Shown here: positions 1-10,717 of the stretch, in pieces | Layout: each line of letters starts with the position of its first letter | How positions within the stretch are numbered: position 1 is the stretch's first letter | Assembly: GCA_003170275.1 (NCBI GenBank) | Contig: PNAM01000090.1 | Span: forward strand, 18,664-82,663 | Direction of reading: 5' to 3' | DNA from: Myxococcales bacterium | GTDB lineage: Bacteria; Myxococcota_A; Polyangia; Palsa-1104 | Length of the DNA stretch: 64,000 nt | Notes under the pieces: generated by a model | Seen by the model: only the letters and a program-made list of their open reading frames with translations | Told to the model about the DNA's origin: nothing | The model's database searches: none | Position numbers and translations under genes: made by a program

Positions 1-279
1 CCTCCAGATCTGCGAGCGGCGCCTTGACCCGCAGCCGGTCGCCGCTGAGCATCGAGCGCAGGTGATAGACCACCTCGAAGCGCGGCTCGCGTCCGAGGTA
101 GTCGACCGCGGTGAGATCGACCAGGAAGTTGAGCTGCAAGGTCGCGTCGTCGCGCAGCGTGCGCATCACCTCGAGGATCTTCTTGGCGTCGACGACGATG
201 GTCTCGTCGCCGCGATAGGCGTGCGAGCTCAGGACGATCGGGCCGAGTAGATCCTTGGCGCGCTCGAGCGCGGCCGAGC

Positions 280-283
<4 letters not shown>
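1..283 (-). CDS. nuoC: NADH-quinone oxidoreductase subunit C (partial, 3' end outside window)
   Basis: This is the N-terminal 94 residues of the 30-kDa subunit of respiratory complex I, part of the peripheral arm that carries electrons from NADH to quinone. It was read directly from the reverse strand. After the ATG at 283 the frame stays open to the window edge and contains the family-typical stretch LNFLVDLTAVDYLG followed by RFEVVYHLRS. Its ATG overlaps the nuoB stop codon (ATGA), so the two are translationally coupled. The order nuoA-nuoB-nuoC is the standard one. The C-terminal part, including the usual 30-kDa signature, lies outside the window, so a fused NuoCD cannot be excluded. Confidence 0.93.
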
Positions 284-788
<505 letters not shown>

Positions 789-798
<10 letters not shown>

Positions 799-1190
799 CC
801 GATTGCCTTCTTCTTCCACGTGTAGGCCAAGGCGGCCACCAGCACGAACAGGAACACCAACATCTCGGCGAAGCCAAAGAAGGTGATCCCCGACGAGCAG
901 ACGTTCTCGATCACCGCGCCGGTGCACGACAGCTTGCGGAACAGCACCGCCCACGGGTAGAGAAACGCGGACTCGATGTCGAACACCAGGAACAAGATCG
1001 CGACCTGGTAGAACTTCACCGAGAAGCGCACGCGCGGCGAGCCGATCGGCTCCGAGCCGCACTCGAACGGCGCCAGCTTCTCGGCGGTGTCGTGCTTGGG
1101 CCCCATGAGGATGGCCAGGGCGAGAAACATGATGCCGAGCACGCCGGCGAGCAGGAGCGCGACCAGCACGGGGGTGTAGGCGACGGACAT
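789..1190 (-). CDS. nuoA: NADH-quinone oxidoreductase subunit A
   Basis: This 133-residue membrane subunit belongs to the proton-pumping arm of complex I. Three hydrophobic segments are seen at about residues 5-29, 59-81 and 104-125. The conserved loop signature FECGSEP lies between the first two, and FDIE/FLYPW in the second helix. The frame is open to a TTG at 1229, but that TTG is the first base triplet of a consensus -35 box, so the ATG at 1190 is preferred. There is no Shine-Dalgarno in front of it, and the predicted transcript begins only about four bases upstream, so the message is probably leaderless. It is the first gene of the nuo operon. Confidence 0.95.
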
Positions 1191-1193
1191 GGT

Positions 1194-1229
1194 GCCGGCA
1201 ACTATAGAAATGGAGTAGGGAAGTGTCAA
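1194..1229 (-). promoter_or_regulatory. Sigma-70 type promoter of the nuo operon
   Basis: On the minus strand TTGACA (1229-1224) is followed after exactly 17 bases by TATAGT (1206-1201). The predicted start of transcription is about 1194-1193, three to four bases before the nuoA ATG. This is the best consensus match in the window. It rules out the upstream TTG as start codon. Confidence 0.8.
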
Positions 1230-1242
1230 TCGCGACGACGGC

Positions 1243-1279
1243 TTGACGGTCGCGCGCGGTCCGGCCTACCGTAGGGTGT
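1243..1279 (+). promoter_or_regulatory. Promoter of the HTH-regulator transcription unit, back to back with nuo promoter
   Basis: TTGACG (1243-1248), an 18-base spacer and TACCGT (1267-1272) place the transcription start at about 1279, that is at the GTG start codon at 1278. The -35 boxes of this promoter and of the divergent nuo promoter lie only 13 bases apart, so a protein bound between them could affect both. Confidence 0.6.
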
Positions 1280-2126
1280 GACGCGTATCCGCAAGACCAC
1301 GGCCAAGGGCATTCCCATCGCCGTCGAGACGGCCAAGAACCACGTCGACGACGAGGATACGCACACCGACGGTCCCAACCTGCTGCCGCAAGCGGAGTCC
1401 GGCGAGCTGTCGCTCAACCCGTCGGTGGAGGACTTCGATCTCGACGGCTTCGAGGCCACCGGCGAGCTGACCATCGATCGTGGGTCGAAGCCGCCCCAGC
1501 CGTCGCAGTCGCGCCGCCTGTCGCCGACGTTGATGAAGATCTTCCAGCGCCGCCGCGAGCAGATCGGGCTGTCCATCAAGCAGCTCGCGCAGCTGTCGGG
1601 CGTCGAGCAGGAGGAGCTCGAGCGGTTCGAGGCCACCTCGGGGCAGCATCGGCTGGTCTACGATCATGCGGTGGTGCTGGCGCGCGCGCTCGGGCTCAAG
1701 GCGAGCGAGCTGCCCGGCCTGCGCGGGCGCGAGCCGAAGGACGATCTGCGCGCGCACATCGACGAGCTGCACCGCGCGCTCTGCGCCGGGCCGCTGATCA
1801 CCTTCGAAGGCAAGGAGGGCGAGCGCTTCGGCGGCGACGTCGACCGCGTGGTGACCACCCCGGCGTTCACCATCAAGCTGGGCGACGCCTCGCTCGGCGA
1901 GGGCTGGCCGGCGGGCGCGCTGCTCGGCTTCGTCTCCGACGTGTCGCCCCGGCGCGACGACGTGGTCCTCTTGCGGCACCGCAAGTCCAAGCTGCTCGCG
2001 CTCCGGCGCATGACGCCGCCCCGGTTCGTCGGGCTCGCTTCGTGGCAACCCGCCTATCCCGCCACCACCGGCGCCGAGTGGCTGGCGATGGGCCGGCTGC
2101 AGGTGATCCTGCCGCGCCCGCTCTGA
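1278..2126 (+). CDS. XRE-like helix-turn-helix regulator with C-terminal S24-like region
   Basis: A 282-residue probable DNA-binding regulator. Residues 1-80 are acidic, low-complexity and probably disordered. Residues about 83-147 form an XRE-type HTH domain (RRREQIGLSIKQLAQLSG, then VEQEELERFE). The C-terminal half (about residues 155-282) contains short beta-rich segments such as GALLGFVSDVSPRRDDVVLL that resemble the LexA/S24 peptidase-like fold, but I see no catalytic Ser/Lys pair, so it is more likely a sensor or dimerisation domain. It starts at a GTG that coincides with the predicted transcription start. It is divergent from nuo and followed after 10 bases by the DUF155 gene. Its target genes are unknown. 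Confidence 0.8.
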   Translation: MTRIRKTTAKGIPIAVETAKNHVDDEDTHTDGPNLLPQAESGELSLNPSVEDFDLDGFEATGELTIDRGSKPPQPSQSRRLSPTLMKIFQRRREQIGLSIKQLAQLSGVEQEELERFEATSGQHRLVYDHAVVLARALGLKASELPGLRGREPKDDLRAHIDELHRALCAGPLITFEGKEGERFGGDVDRVVTTPAFTIKLGDASLGEGWPAGALLGFVSDVSPRRDDVVLLRHRKSKLLALRRMTPPRFVGLASWQPAYPATTGAEWLAMGRLQVILPRPL

Positions 2127-2136
2127 CGGATCCGGC

Positions 2137-2934
2137 ATGCCCATCGTCCCCGTCAACGCGTACGGCTTCTCGGCCACGTTCAAGCTGCGCGAGCTGGTGC
2201 CGCTGTTCTCGGCCGGCGCGCTCGGCGAGGTGCGCATCAAGGAGCGCCTGATCGCCCACTACGGCGACGGCCGCTACGCGCTCGCGTATGACTTCGGCGC
2301 GGTGGTGTTCGTCGGCGTGGAGCCGGCCGAGCAGAGCGCGCGCATCAAGAAGATCACCGAGTTCCTTCGTGACGAGCCACACCCGCCGCTCACCGAAAAT
2401 TTCCTGATCGAGACCGGTCCGACGACGTCGGTGCAGTTCGATCGCGTGGTGGTCGCGGAGATCACGCCCGACGTGGTCGACATCGTCGCGCTGATCGTCG
2501 CGCAGTCGGTGGCGATGGACTACTACCAGCACGACGTCGACGAGATCGAGACCGAGACCGATCGCATCGCCAAGACCCTGCGCACCACCGCGCGCATCCC
2601 GCGCACGCGCAGCCTGATCCAGTTCGTTGGCTTGTGCATCGCCACGCGCAACGACGTGCTCTCGACGCTGGCGCTGTTCGACAAGCCCGACGCGACCTGG
2701 GAGAACGAGGCGCTCGATCGGCTGTGGGACGGGCTGTACCGCATGCTCGAGCTCGACGATCGCTACAAGGCGCTCGAGGCCAAGCTGCGCATGTTTCAGG
2801 ACAACCTGCTGGTGCTGGTGGATCTCACGCGGCAGCGGCAGACGCTGCGGCTCGAGATCATCGTCGCGGTGCTGATCCTGTTCGAGATGATGATCATGGT
2901 CTGGCAGGTCGTGACCACCTCCGGACATCCTTGA
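2137..2934 (+). CDS. DUF155 (RMD1/YagE-type) membrane-anchored protein
   Basis: A 265-residue member of the DUF155 family. Its best-known relatives are yeast Rmd1/Sif3 and mitochondrial RMND1, which act around translation and microtubule or mitochondrial processes; the bacterial role is not settled. Recognised by the N-terminal mixed alpha/beta region with YDFGAVVFVGV, the long acidic helices in the middle (QHDVDEIETETDRIAKTL) and the C-terminal helix. One hydrophobic segment near residues 240-258 anchors the C-terminus. It follows the HTH gene by 10 bases and its TGA overlaps the start of the next gene, so the three probably form one operon. Confidence 0.85.
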   Translation: MPIVPVNAYGFSATFKLRELVPLFSAGALGEVRIKERLIAHYGDGRYALAYDFGAVVFVGVEPAEQSARIKKITEFLRDEPHPPLTENFLIETGPTTSVQFDRVVVAEITPDVVDIVALIVAQSVAMDYYQHDVDEIETETDRIAKTLRTTARIPRTRSLIQFVGLCIATRNDVLSTLALFDKPDATWENEALDRLWDGLYRMLELDDRYKALEAKLRMFQDNLLVLVDLTRQRQTLRLEIIVAVLILFEMMIMVWQVVTTSGHP

Positions 2935-3626
2935 TCGTCGACGTGCTCATCCCGGCGCTGAACGAGGCCGAGACGCTGCCGCTGGTGCTCCAGGCGATCC
3001 CGCGCGCGCTGGTGCGCGACGTGTACGTGATCGACAACGGCTCGACCGACGACACCGCGCGGGTGGCGGTGCAGGGCGGGGCGCAGCTGCTCGAGGAGCC
3101 GCAGCGCGGGTACGGCGCGGCCTGCCTGCGCGGCGTGCAGCACGTGGAGCGGCTGGCGGCGCCGCCCGACGTGGTGGTGTTCCTCGACGCCGACTTCGCC
3201 GACGATCCGGCCGAGCTCGGCTGGCTCATCGAGCCGCTGCGCGCGCGCGCCGCCGATCTGGTGATCGGCTCGCGCATTCTAGGCGAGCGCGAGCCCGGCT
3301 CGTTGTCGCTGCAGCAGCGCCTGGGCAACCGCGTCGCCGTGACCATGATGCGGGTGATCTACGGGCAGCGTTACACCGACCTCGGCCCGTTCCGCGCCAT
3401 CCGCCTGCCCGCGCTGGTCGCGCTCGGCATGCACGACACCGGCTACGGCTGGACCGTCGAGATGCAGGTCAAGGCGGCCAAGACCGGCCTGCGCGTGGTC
3501 GAGGTGCCGGTCAGCTACCGCAAGCGCGCCGGCGGCAGCTCGAAGATCTCCTCGACGGTGAAGGGCACGGTCGGCGCATCGTACAAGATCCTCTATACGA
3601 TTCTGCGCCACGCCACCACGCGCTAG
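2931..3626 (+). CDS. Family 2 glycosyltransferase (DPM1-like)
   Basis: A 231-residue GT-A glycosyltransferase without membrane segments. Visible motifs are the N-terminal nucleotide-binding strand VDVLIPALNEA, the VIDNGSTDDT loop and the metal-binding DAD at residues 86-88 (VVVFLDADFADDP). YGWTVEMQ and SYRKRAGGSSKIS near the C-terminus are typical of dolichyl-phosphate-mannose-synthase-like enzymes. A TTG at 2931 overlaps the DUF155 stop (TTGA) and gives the shortest complete N-terminus; a GTG at 2943 is possible. Donor and acceptor cannot be told from sequence. The frame extends upstream inside DUF155 without family similarity and was trimmed. Confidence 0.85.
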   Translation: MIVDVLIPALNEAETLPLVLQAIPRALVRDVYVIDNGSTDDTARVAVQGGAQLLEEPQRGYGAACLRGVQHVERLAAPPDVVVFLDADFADDPAELGWLIEPLRARAADLVIGSRILGEREPGSLSLQQRLGNRVAVTMMRVIYGQRYTDLGPFRAIRLPALVALGMHDTGYGWTVEMQVKAAKTGLRVVEVPVSYRKRAGGSSKISSTVKGTVGASYKILYTILRHATTR

Positions 3627-3630
3627 CGTC

Positions 3631-3990
3631 CTACTTTCGGCGCTTGTGGGCTCGTCGTACTCCACCTTCGCTGCGGACAACGCGGACAACATCTCGACGA
3701 ATTCCGGGAGCAACGTCGTCTCCTCGTAGTTGATATCCGGCCAGCGCCAGCCCGCCCATCATCGCGACCCGCTCTTCGGGAGACAGTCGTTCGATGTCCT
3801 CGTCGACCTCGGGCTCCTCTCCCAGTCGATATTTCCGAACCCGCAACGTGCTGCTGAGCAGGGCGGTGGTGCACAACTCCCGCACCGCCTGGCTGCGGCT
3901 TACGCGGGCGCCCAAGCGCTTTCGCGATTCGGCTGCTGCCCACCGGTCGATCGCAGACAGCAGCGCGGTCGGGAGTGTCAGCTGGGCCAC
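3631..3990 (-). CDS. Small ribbon-helix-helix-like protein (hypothetical)
   Basis: A 119-residue protein on the opposite strand between two glycosyltransferase genes. The N-terminus (AQLTLPTALLSAID, then SRSQAVRELCTTAL) has the strand-then-two-helices pattern of RHH/CopG-like DNA-binding proteins. The middle is acidic (EEPEVDEDIERLSPEER) and the C-terminus strongly basic (RRAHKRRK). The GTG start at 3990 is 26 bases from the divergent glycosyltransferase start. It ends 4 bases from the preceding, converging gene. Codon use fits the neighbours less well than average (more TCG/CGA/TAC), which may mean recent acquisition. No partner toxin gene is visible. The assignment as a real gene is likely but not certain. 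Confidence 0.55.
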   Translation of the reverse strand: MAQLTLPTALLSAIDRWAAAESRKRLGARVSRSQAVRELCTTALLSSTLRVRKYRLGEEPEVDEDIERLSPEERVAMMGGLALAGYQLRGDDVAPGIRRDVVRVVRSEGGVRRAHKRRK

Positions 3991-4016
3991 GGGCGTACGG
4001 TGATACTGTGGCGTGG

Positions 4017-4658
4017 ATGGGGATTCGGACGCTGGTGGTGTTTGCGCGGGCGCCGGTGCGCGGGCAGGTGAAGACCCGGCTGGCGCGCAGCGTTGGCGAC
4101 GATGCGGCGCTGGCGCTGCACCTCGCGTTCGTGAGCGACGTTTGCGGGCTGGGTCGAGGCGTGGCCGACCGGCGGGTGCTGGCGGTGGCGGGCGCGCTGG
4201 ACGGATTTCCGCCTGCGCCCGACCTGACCATCGTCGCGCAGGAAGGCGCGGAGCTGGGCGCGCGCATGGCCAACGCGATCGCGCGCTACGTGGGCGACGG
4301 GCCGGTGTGCATCGTCGGGTCGGATTCGCCGTCGCTGCCGCGCGAATATCTGGTGGAGGCGTTCGAGCGCTTGAAGGAAGCCGACGTGGTGTTGGGCCCG
4401 TCGACCGACGGCGGCTATTGGCTGATCGGCGCGCGCCGGCCGGCGCCCGAGCTGTTCGGCGGCATCGAGTGGGGCACGCCGTCGGTGCTGACCGCGACGC
4501 TCGAGCGGCTCAAGGACGCGCGCGCGGCGTTGCTGCCGTTCTTCTACGACGTGGACGAAGCGGCTGATCTGGCGCTCCTGCGAGCCCACCTGGCGCTGCT
4601 CCCAGCGACGGTGGCGCCGGCCACCCGACAGGCTCTCGCCCACCTCGGGATTTCCTGA
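4017..4658 (+). CDS. TIGR04282-family (DUF2064) nucleotidyl/glycosyl transferase
   Basis: A 213-residue protein of the rSAM/selenodomain-associated transferase 1 family, a GT-A-like fold of uncertain substrate. The diagnostic signatures are TLVVFARAPVRGQVKTRLA at the N-terminus, VGSDSPSLP and GPSTDGGYWLIG. The ATG at 4017 is preferred over upstream in-frame codons because TACTGT at 4004-4009 predicts transcription to begin at 4016. Family members usually sit next to a second glycosyltransferase, as the gene at 2931 does here, but a small antisense gene is inserted between them. It is followed after 15 bases by a cNMP-binding regulator. Confidence 0.88.
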   Translation: MGIRTLVVFARAPVRGQVKTRLARSVGDDAALALHLAFVSDVCGLGRGVADRRVLAVAGALDGFPPAPDLTIVAQEGAELGARMANAIARYVGDGPVCIVGSDSPSLPREYLVEAFERLKEADVVLGPSTDGGYWLIGARRPAPELFGGIEWGTPSVLTATLERLKDARAALLPFFYDVDEAADLALLRAHLALLPATVAPATRQALAHLGIS

Positions 4659-4673
4659 TAGGCTGGCCGCATC

Positions 4674-5312
4674 GTGAGCGATCTCTTCGAGAAATTCGGA
4701 CGCACCTTCCCCACCGGGACGGTGCTGTTCCGCGAGGGCGATCCGGGCGAGGAGATGTACGTCATCCAGACCGGGCGCGTGCAGCTCACGCGGCGGGTGC
4801 GCGGGCGCGAGGCGCACCTGGCGACGTTGCCGCCGGGCGAGTTCTTCGGCGAGATGGCGATCGTCAACAACCGCCCGCGCTCGGCCACCGCGATCGTCAC
4901 CGACGAGGCGCAGCTGCTGGTGATCGACGGGCGCACGTTCGAGGCGATGGTGCGCGGCAACGCCGAGATCGCGCTGCGCTTCATCAAGAAGCTGGCCGCG
5001 CGGCTCGCGCAGGCCAACTCGCAGGTCGAGGTGCTGCTGCTGCAGGATCTCAACCACCGCGTCGCGCACCACCTGCGGCACCTGGCGGAGACGCGCGGTT
5101 CCACCGACGGGCCGGGCGTGCGCGTCGCGGTCTCCGTCGACGACATCGCCGAGACCGTGGGCGCCAAGTTCGCAGACGTCGACAACTGCCTGCGCGGGCT
5201 CGAGCAGGCCAAGCTGCTCACGCGCGAAGGCGACGCGGTCCACATCGCCGAGGTGGGCAAGCTCGATCAGTTCCTCGAGTTCCTCGAGATGAAGGAAAAT
5301 TTCGGGAGCTGA
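4674..5312 (+). CDS. CRP/FNR-type cyclic-nucleotide-binding regulator
   Basis: A 212-residue protein with an N-terminal cyclic-nucleotide-binding beta-roll (about residues 10-115). The phosphate-binding cassette signature is seen as FFGEMAIVNNRPRSATA, with the Glu and Arg that contact cAMP or cGMP present. A long helix (about 118-140) leads to a divergent winged-helix region around VSVDDIAETVGAKFADVDN. The GTG start lies three bases after the start predicted from TAGGCT at 4659-4664. It stops one base before accD. It could be a transcription factor or a nucleotide-sensing protein; the DNA-recognition helix is weakly conserved. The class III adenylate cyclase at 18,525 is a possible source of ligand. 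Confidence 0.82.
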   Translation: MSDLFEKFGRTFPTGTVLFREGDPGEEMYVIQTGRVQLTRRVRGREAHLATLPPGEFFGEMAIVNNRPRSATAIVTDEAQLLVIDGRTFEAMVRGNAEIALRFIKKLAARLAQANSQVEVLLLQDLNHRVAHHLRHLAETRGSTDGPGVRVAVSVDDIAETVGAKFADVDNCLRGLEQAKLLTREGDAVHIAEVGKLDQFLEFLEMKENFGS

Positions 5313-5313
5313 C

Positions 5314-6173
<860 letters not shown>

Positions 6174-6177
<4 letters not shown>

Positions 6178-7469
6178 CCTACCGGGAAGCGCTCGAGCGG
6201 CTGTTCGCGCTCAGACGCTTCGGCGTGCGGCCCGGGCTCGACGGAGTGCGGGCCGCGTTGGCGGCGGTCGGCGATCCGCATCGCGGCCTGTCGATCATCC
6301 ACATCGCCGGCACCAACGGAAAGGGCTCGACCGCCGCGTTCGCCGAGGCGGTGCTGCGCGCGGCCGGCCGCCGCACCGGGCTGTACACCTCGCCGCATCT
6401 TCAGCGCTTCACCGAGCGCATTCGCGTCGACGGGGCGGAGCTCGCGCAGGCCGAGGTGGCGGCGCTCGCCGCGCGCGTGCTGGACGCCGCGCCGACCGCG
6501 ACCTTCTTCGAGGTGGCGACGGTGATGGCGTTCCTCGCTTTTGCCGAGCGCGGCGTCGAGGTGGTGGTGCTCGAGGCCGGGCTCGGCGGCCTCTACGACT
6601 CGACCAACATCGTCGAGTCGCCGCTTGCGACCGTGGTGACCGGCGTGGCGCTCGATCACACCGACGTGCTCGGGCCGACGCTCGCCCACGTGGCGCTGCA
6701 AAAAGCCGGTATCTGGAAGCCGGGCGCGCCGGCGGTGCTCGCCTGCGACGATGCGGGCGCGCGCCGGCTGCTCGAGGACGAGGCGCAGCGCGTGGGCGCG
6801 CCGGCCTATGTGGTGGGGCGCCAGATCGAGGTGATGGCCGAGGTGATGGCCGGCGCGACCTCGCTCGGCGACTCCTTGGTCTATCGCGGGCCCGGCGGGC
6901 CGCTCACCGTCGATCGTCTCGCGCTGGCCGGCGAGCACCAGGTGACCAACGCGGCGCTGGCGCTGGCGGCGGTGGCGCTGGCGGCCGAGCGGGCGCGCTG
7001 GCCGATCTCCGACGAGGCGCGCGTGCGCGGCCTGTCCACCGCGCGCTGGCCGGGCCGGCTGGAGCGGATCGGCGACGTGCTGCTGGACGCCGCGCACAAT
7101 CCGGACGGCGCTCGCGCGCTCGCCCGCAGCCTGCCGCGCCTGGCCGCTGGTCGCCCCGTGACGCTGGTGTTCGGCGTGGTCTCGGACAAGGACGCGGCGG
7201 CCATGCTCGCGCCGCTCCAGCCGCTGGTCGCTCGCGTGATCCTCACCAGCCCCCCCTCGCCGCGCGCGCGCGATCCCGAGACCCTGCGCGCGCTGGCCCC
7301 GGGCGCGACGGTCTTTCCGTCGGTGGCGGGCGCGCTCGACGCGGCCTGCGCGGGGAACGGGCTGGTGGTGGTGGCGGGCTCGATCTTCTTGGTAGCCGAG
7401 GCGCGGCGGCTGCTCACCAACGAGCCGTCCGATCCGCTGGTGGTGCAGGATCCGCTACAAAAGTTGTGA
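6174..7469 (+). CDS. folC: Dihydrofolate synthase / folylpolyglutamate synthase
   Basis: A 431-residue Mur-ligase-fold enzyme that adds glutamate to dihydropteroate and to reduced folates. The P-loop lies at residues 46-52 (GTNGKGS). It is followed by TSPHLQRFTERIRVDG, the EAGLGGLYDSTN loop, DHTDVLG, and the C-terminal DAAHNPDG motif. The GTG at 6174 overlaps the accD stop (GTGA) and gives the usual N-terminus; the longer open frame runs antisense-like through accD. Its last codons contain the -35 element of the next gene. Confidence 0.95.
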
Positions 7470-7499
7470 GCGGGGCCGGGCGGGCCTACCATAACAAGA
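7464..7499 (+). promoter_or_regulatory. Promoter inside the end of folC, leaderless output
   Basis: TTGTGA (7464-7469, including the folC stop) is followed after 17 bases by TACCAT (7487-7492). The predicted transcription start is base 7499, the A of the ATG of the next gene. No ribosome-binding site is present. Confidence 0.6.
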
Positions 7500-8059
7500 T
7501 GGTGCGTAGTGTTTTGGCGCTGAGCTTGTGCGTCGCTGCTCTAGCGCTCGCCGAGGAGCCGCAGGAGACTCCGCAGGCCGAAGACTCGGAGAGCCCGGCC
7601 CGTCCCGACAAGGAAAAAGACAAGGACCAGGGCCTGAAGCTCAACCCCGAAGGCGCCTACGGCGGGGTGACGCCCGGCACGCAGAACCTGCCGCCGCGCC
7701 CGCCGAAGATGCCGCTCAAGAAGGGCCCGCAGCGGCTGACCTGGTCGGGCTTCCAGGTGAAGGACGGCGTGCCGACGGTGTTCATCGAGGTCACCGGCAC
7801 GCCCGACTATCACGTCGCCGAGCGGCCGGGCGAGCTGGTGGTCACCCTGCGCAACACCGTCGTGCCGATCAAGAACAACCGCCGCCCGCTGCGGGTCGAG
7901 GCCTTCAACACCTCGGTCAAGAACGTCGAGACCGCTGGCAAGGGGCGCGACACCCGGGTCACCATCCGCACCAAGGACGCCAGCGCGCCCGGCCACAAGG
8001 AGCACGTCGAAGCGGCCGCGGGCGGCTTTCAGATGTTGCTGATCGAGCTCGGCAAGTAA
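7499..8059 (+). CDS. Exported AMIN-like protein of unknown function
   Basis: A 186-residue protein with a clear signal peptide (MVRSVLALSLCVAALALA, cleavage before EE). An acidic/lysine-rich linker and a proline-rich stretch (PPRPPKMPLKKGP) follow, then a C-terminal beta-rich domain from about residue 80. The pattern there (VFIEVTGTPDYHVAERPGEL, then VVTLRNTVVPIKNNRRPLR) resembles the AMIN domain of periplasmic cell-envelope proteins, which binds peptidoglycan or envelope components. I infer that similarity only from pattern. A GTG at 7466 is in frame but lies upstream of the promoter -10 box, so the ATG is chosen. Monocistronic or first in a short unit. Confidence 0.75.
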   Translation: MVRSVLALSLCVAALALAEEPQETPQAEDSESPARPDKEKDKDQGLKLNPEGAYGGVTPGTQNLPPRPPKMPLKKGPQRLTWSGFQVKDGVPTVFIEVTGTPDYHVAERPGELVVTLRNTVVPIKNNRRPLRVEAFNTSVKNVETAGKGRDTRVTIRTKDASAPGHKEHVEAAAGGFQMLLIELGK

Positions 8060-8118
8060 CGTCTGGACGCAACCCCGAAATTTTACTTTCGACTTTGAAT
8101 CTGCGATGATGGGCGACG

Positions 8119-10179
<2,061 letters not shown>

Positions 10180-10180
10180 C

Positions 10181-10705
10181 TCACTTCTTCGCTGCGCCGC
10201 CGTCGGGACGTGGGGCCGGGACCGGCTCACCGGATCGCTGCACCGTCAGATCGGTGATCTGCGGCAGGCCGGTCCAGGGCGCGAAGCTGACGTGCTCGAA
10301 GACGTCGCGCAGGCACTCGTTCGCCTCGGGGACCCCGCGCAGCCCGAAATCGCTGACGGTGCCGGCCGGGGCGGCGACGAAGAACAGCTCGAACTGGGTG
10401 CGCTCGGGCGCGGGCGTCGCGCGCGTGATGCACTGGCCGATCTTGGGAAACAGCGGTTTGAGCGCGGCCTTGAGCTCGTCGCTGGAGGGCGGCGTGGTGC
10501 GCTCGGGTCCGGCCGGGGCCGGCGGCGCGACCGGCGTTTCCCTGGCGGGGGAGGGCAGCGCTTCCGGTGCGGCGACCACCGGCGCGGCCTCTTCGGGCGT
10601 CGCCGCAGCGACGACGGGCGCGACCGCCGGCTCCTCCGGAGGCGTGTGCTTCCTGCAGGCCGGCAGCGACAGCGCGAGCAGCAGCGCGAGCGAGAGGGTG
10701 CGCAT
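10181..10705 (-). CDS. Proline/alanine-rich lipoprotein, hypothetical
   Basis: A 174-residue lipoprotein: hydrophobic leader with lipobox LPAC (Cys17), then about 55 residues of Ala/Pro/Glu-rich linker. A compact C-terminal domain from about residue 75 contains two cysteines (KIGQCITRATPAP and ANECLRDVFEHV) that could pair. The layout (tether plus small globular domain) resembles the AgmX/PglI C-terminal type domain frequent in myxobacteria, in which conserved Cys and the final strand recur; that resemblance is my inference. TATACT at 10717-10712 puts the predicted transcription start exactly on the ATG. It lies downstream of the giant repeat protein gene, with its own promoter. Confidence 0.7.
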   Translation of the reverse strand: MRTLSLALLLALSLPACRKHTPPEEPAVAPVVAAATPEEAAPVVAAPEALPSPARETPVAPPAPAGPERTTPPSSDELKAALKPLFPKIGQCITRATPAPERTQFELFFVAAPAGTVSDFGLRGVPEANECLRDVFEHVSFAPWTGLPQITDLTVQRSGEPVPAPRPDGGAAKK

Positions 10706-10717
10706 CCGCCGAGTATA
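10705..10717 (-). promoter_or_regulatory. -10 element with transcription start at the start codon
   Basis: TATACT (10717-10712 on the minus strand) lies six bases before the ATG at 10705, so the predicted first transcribed base is the A of the start codon. No convincing -35 hexamer is visible. Confidence 0.5.

Noticed and set aside
1190..1229. Extension of nuoA to the TTG at 1229
   Set aside because: TTGACA here is a consensus -35 box with TATAGT exactly 17 bases further, downstream of the TTG. Transcription begins after it.
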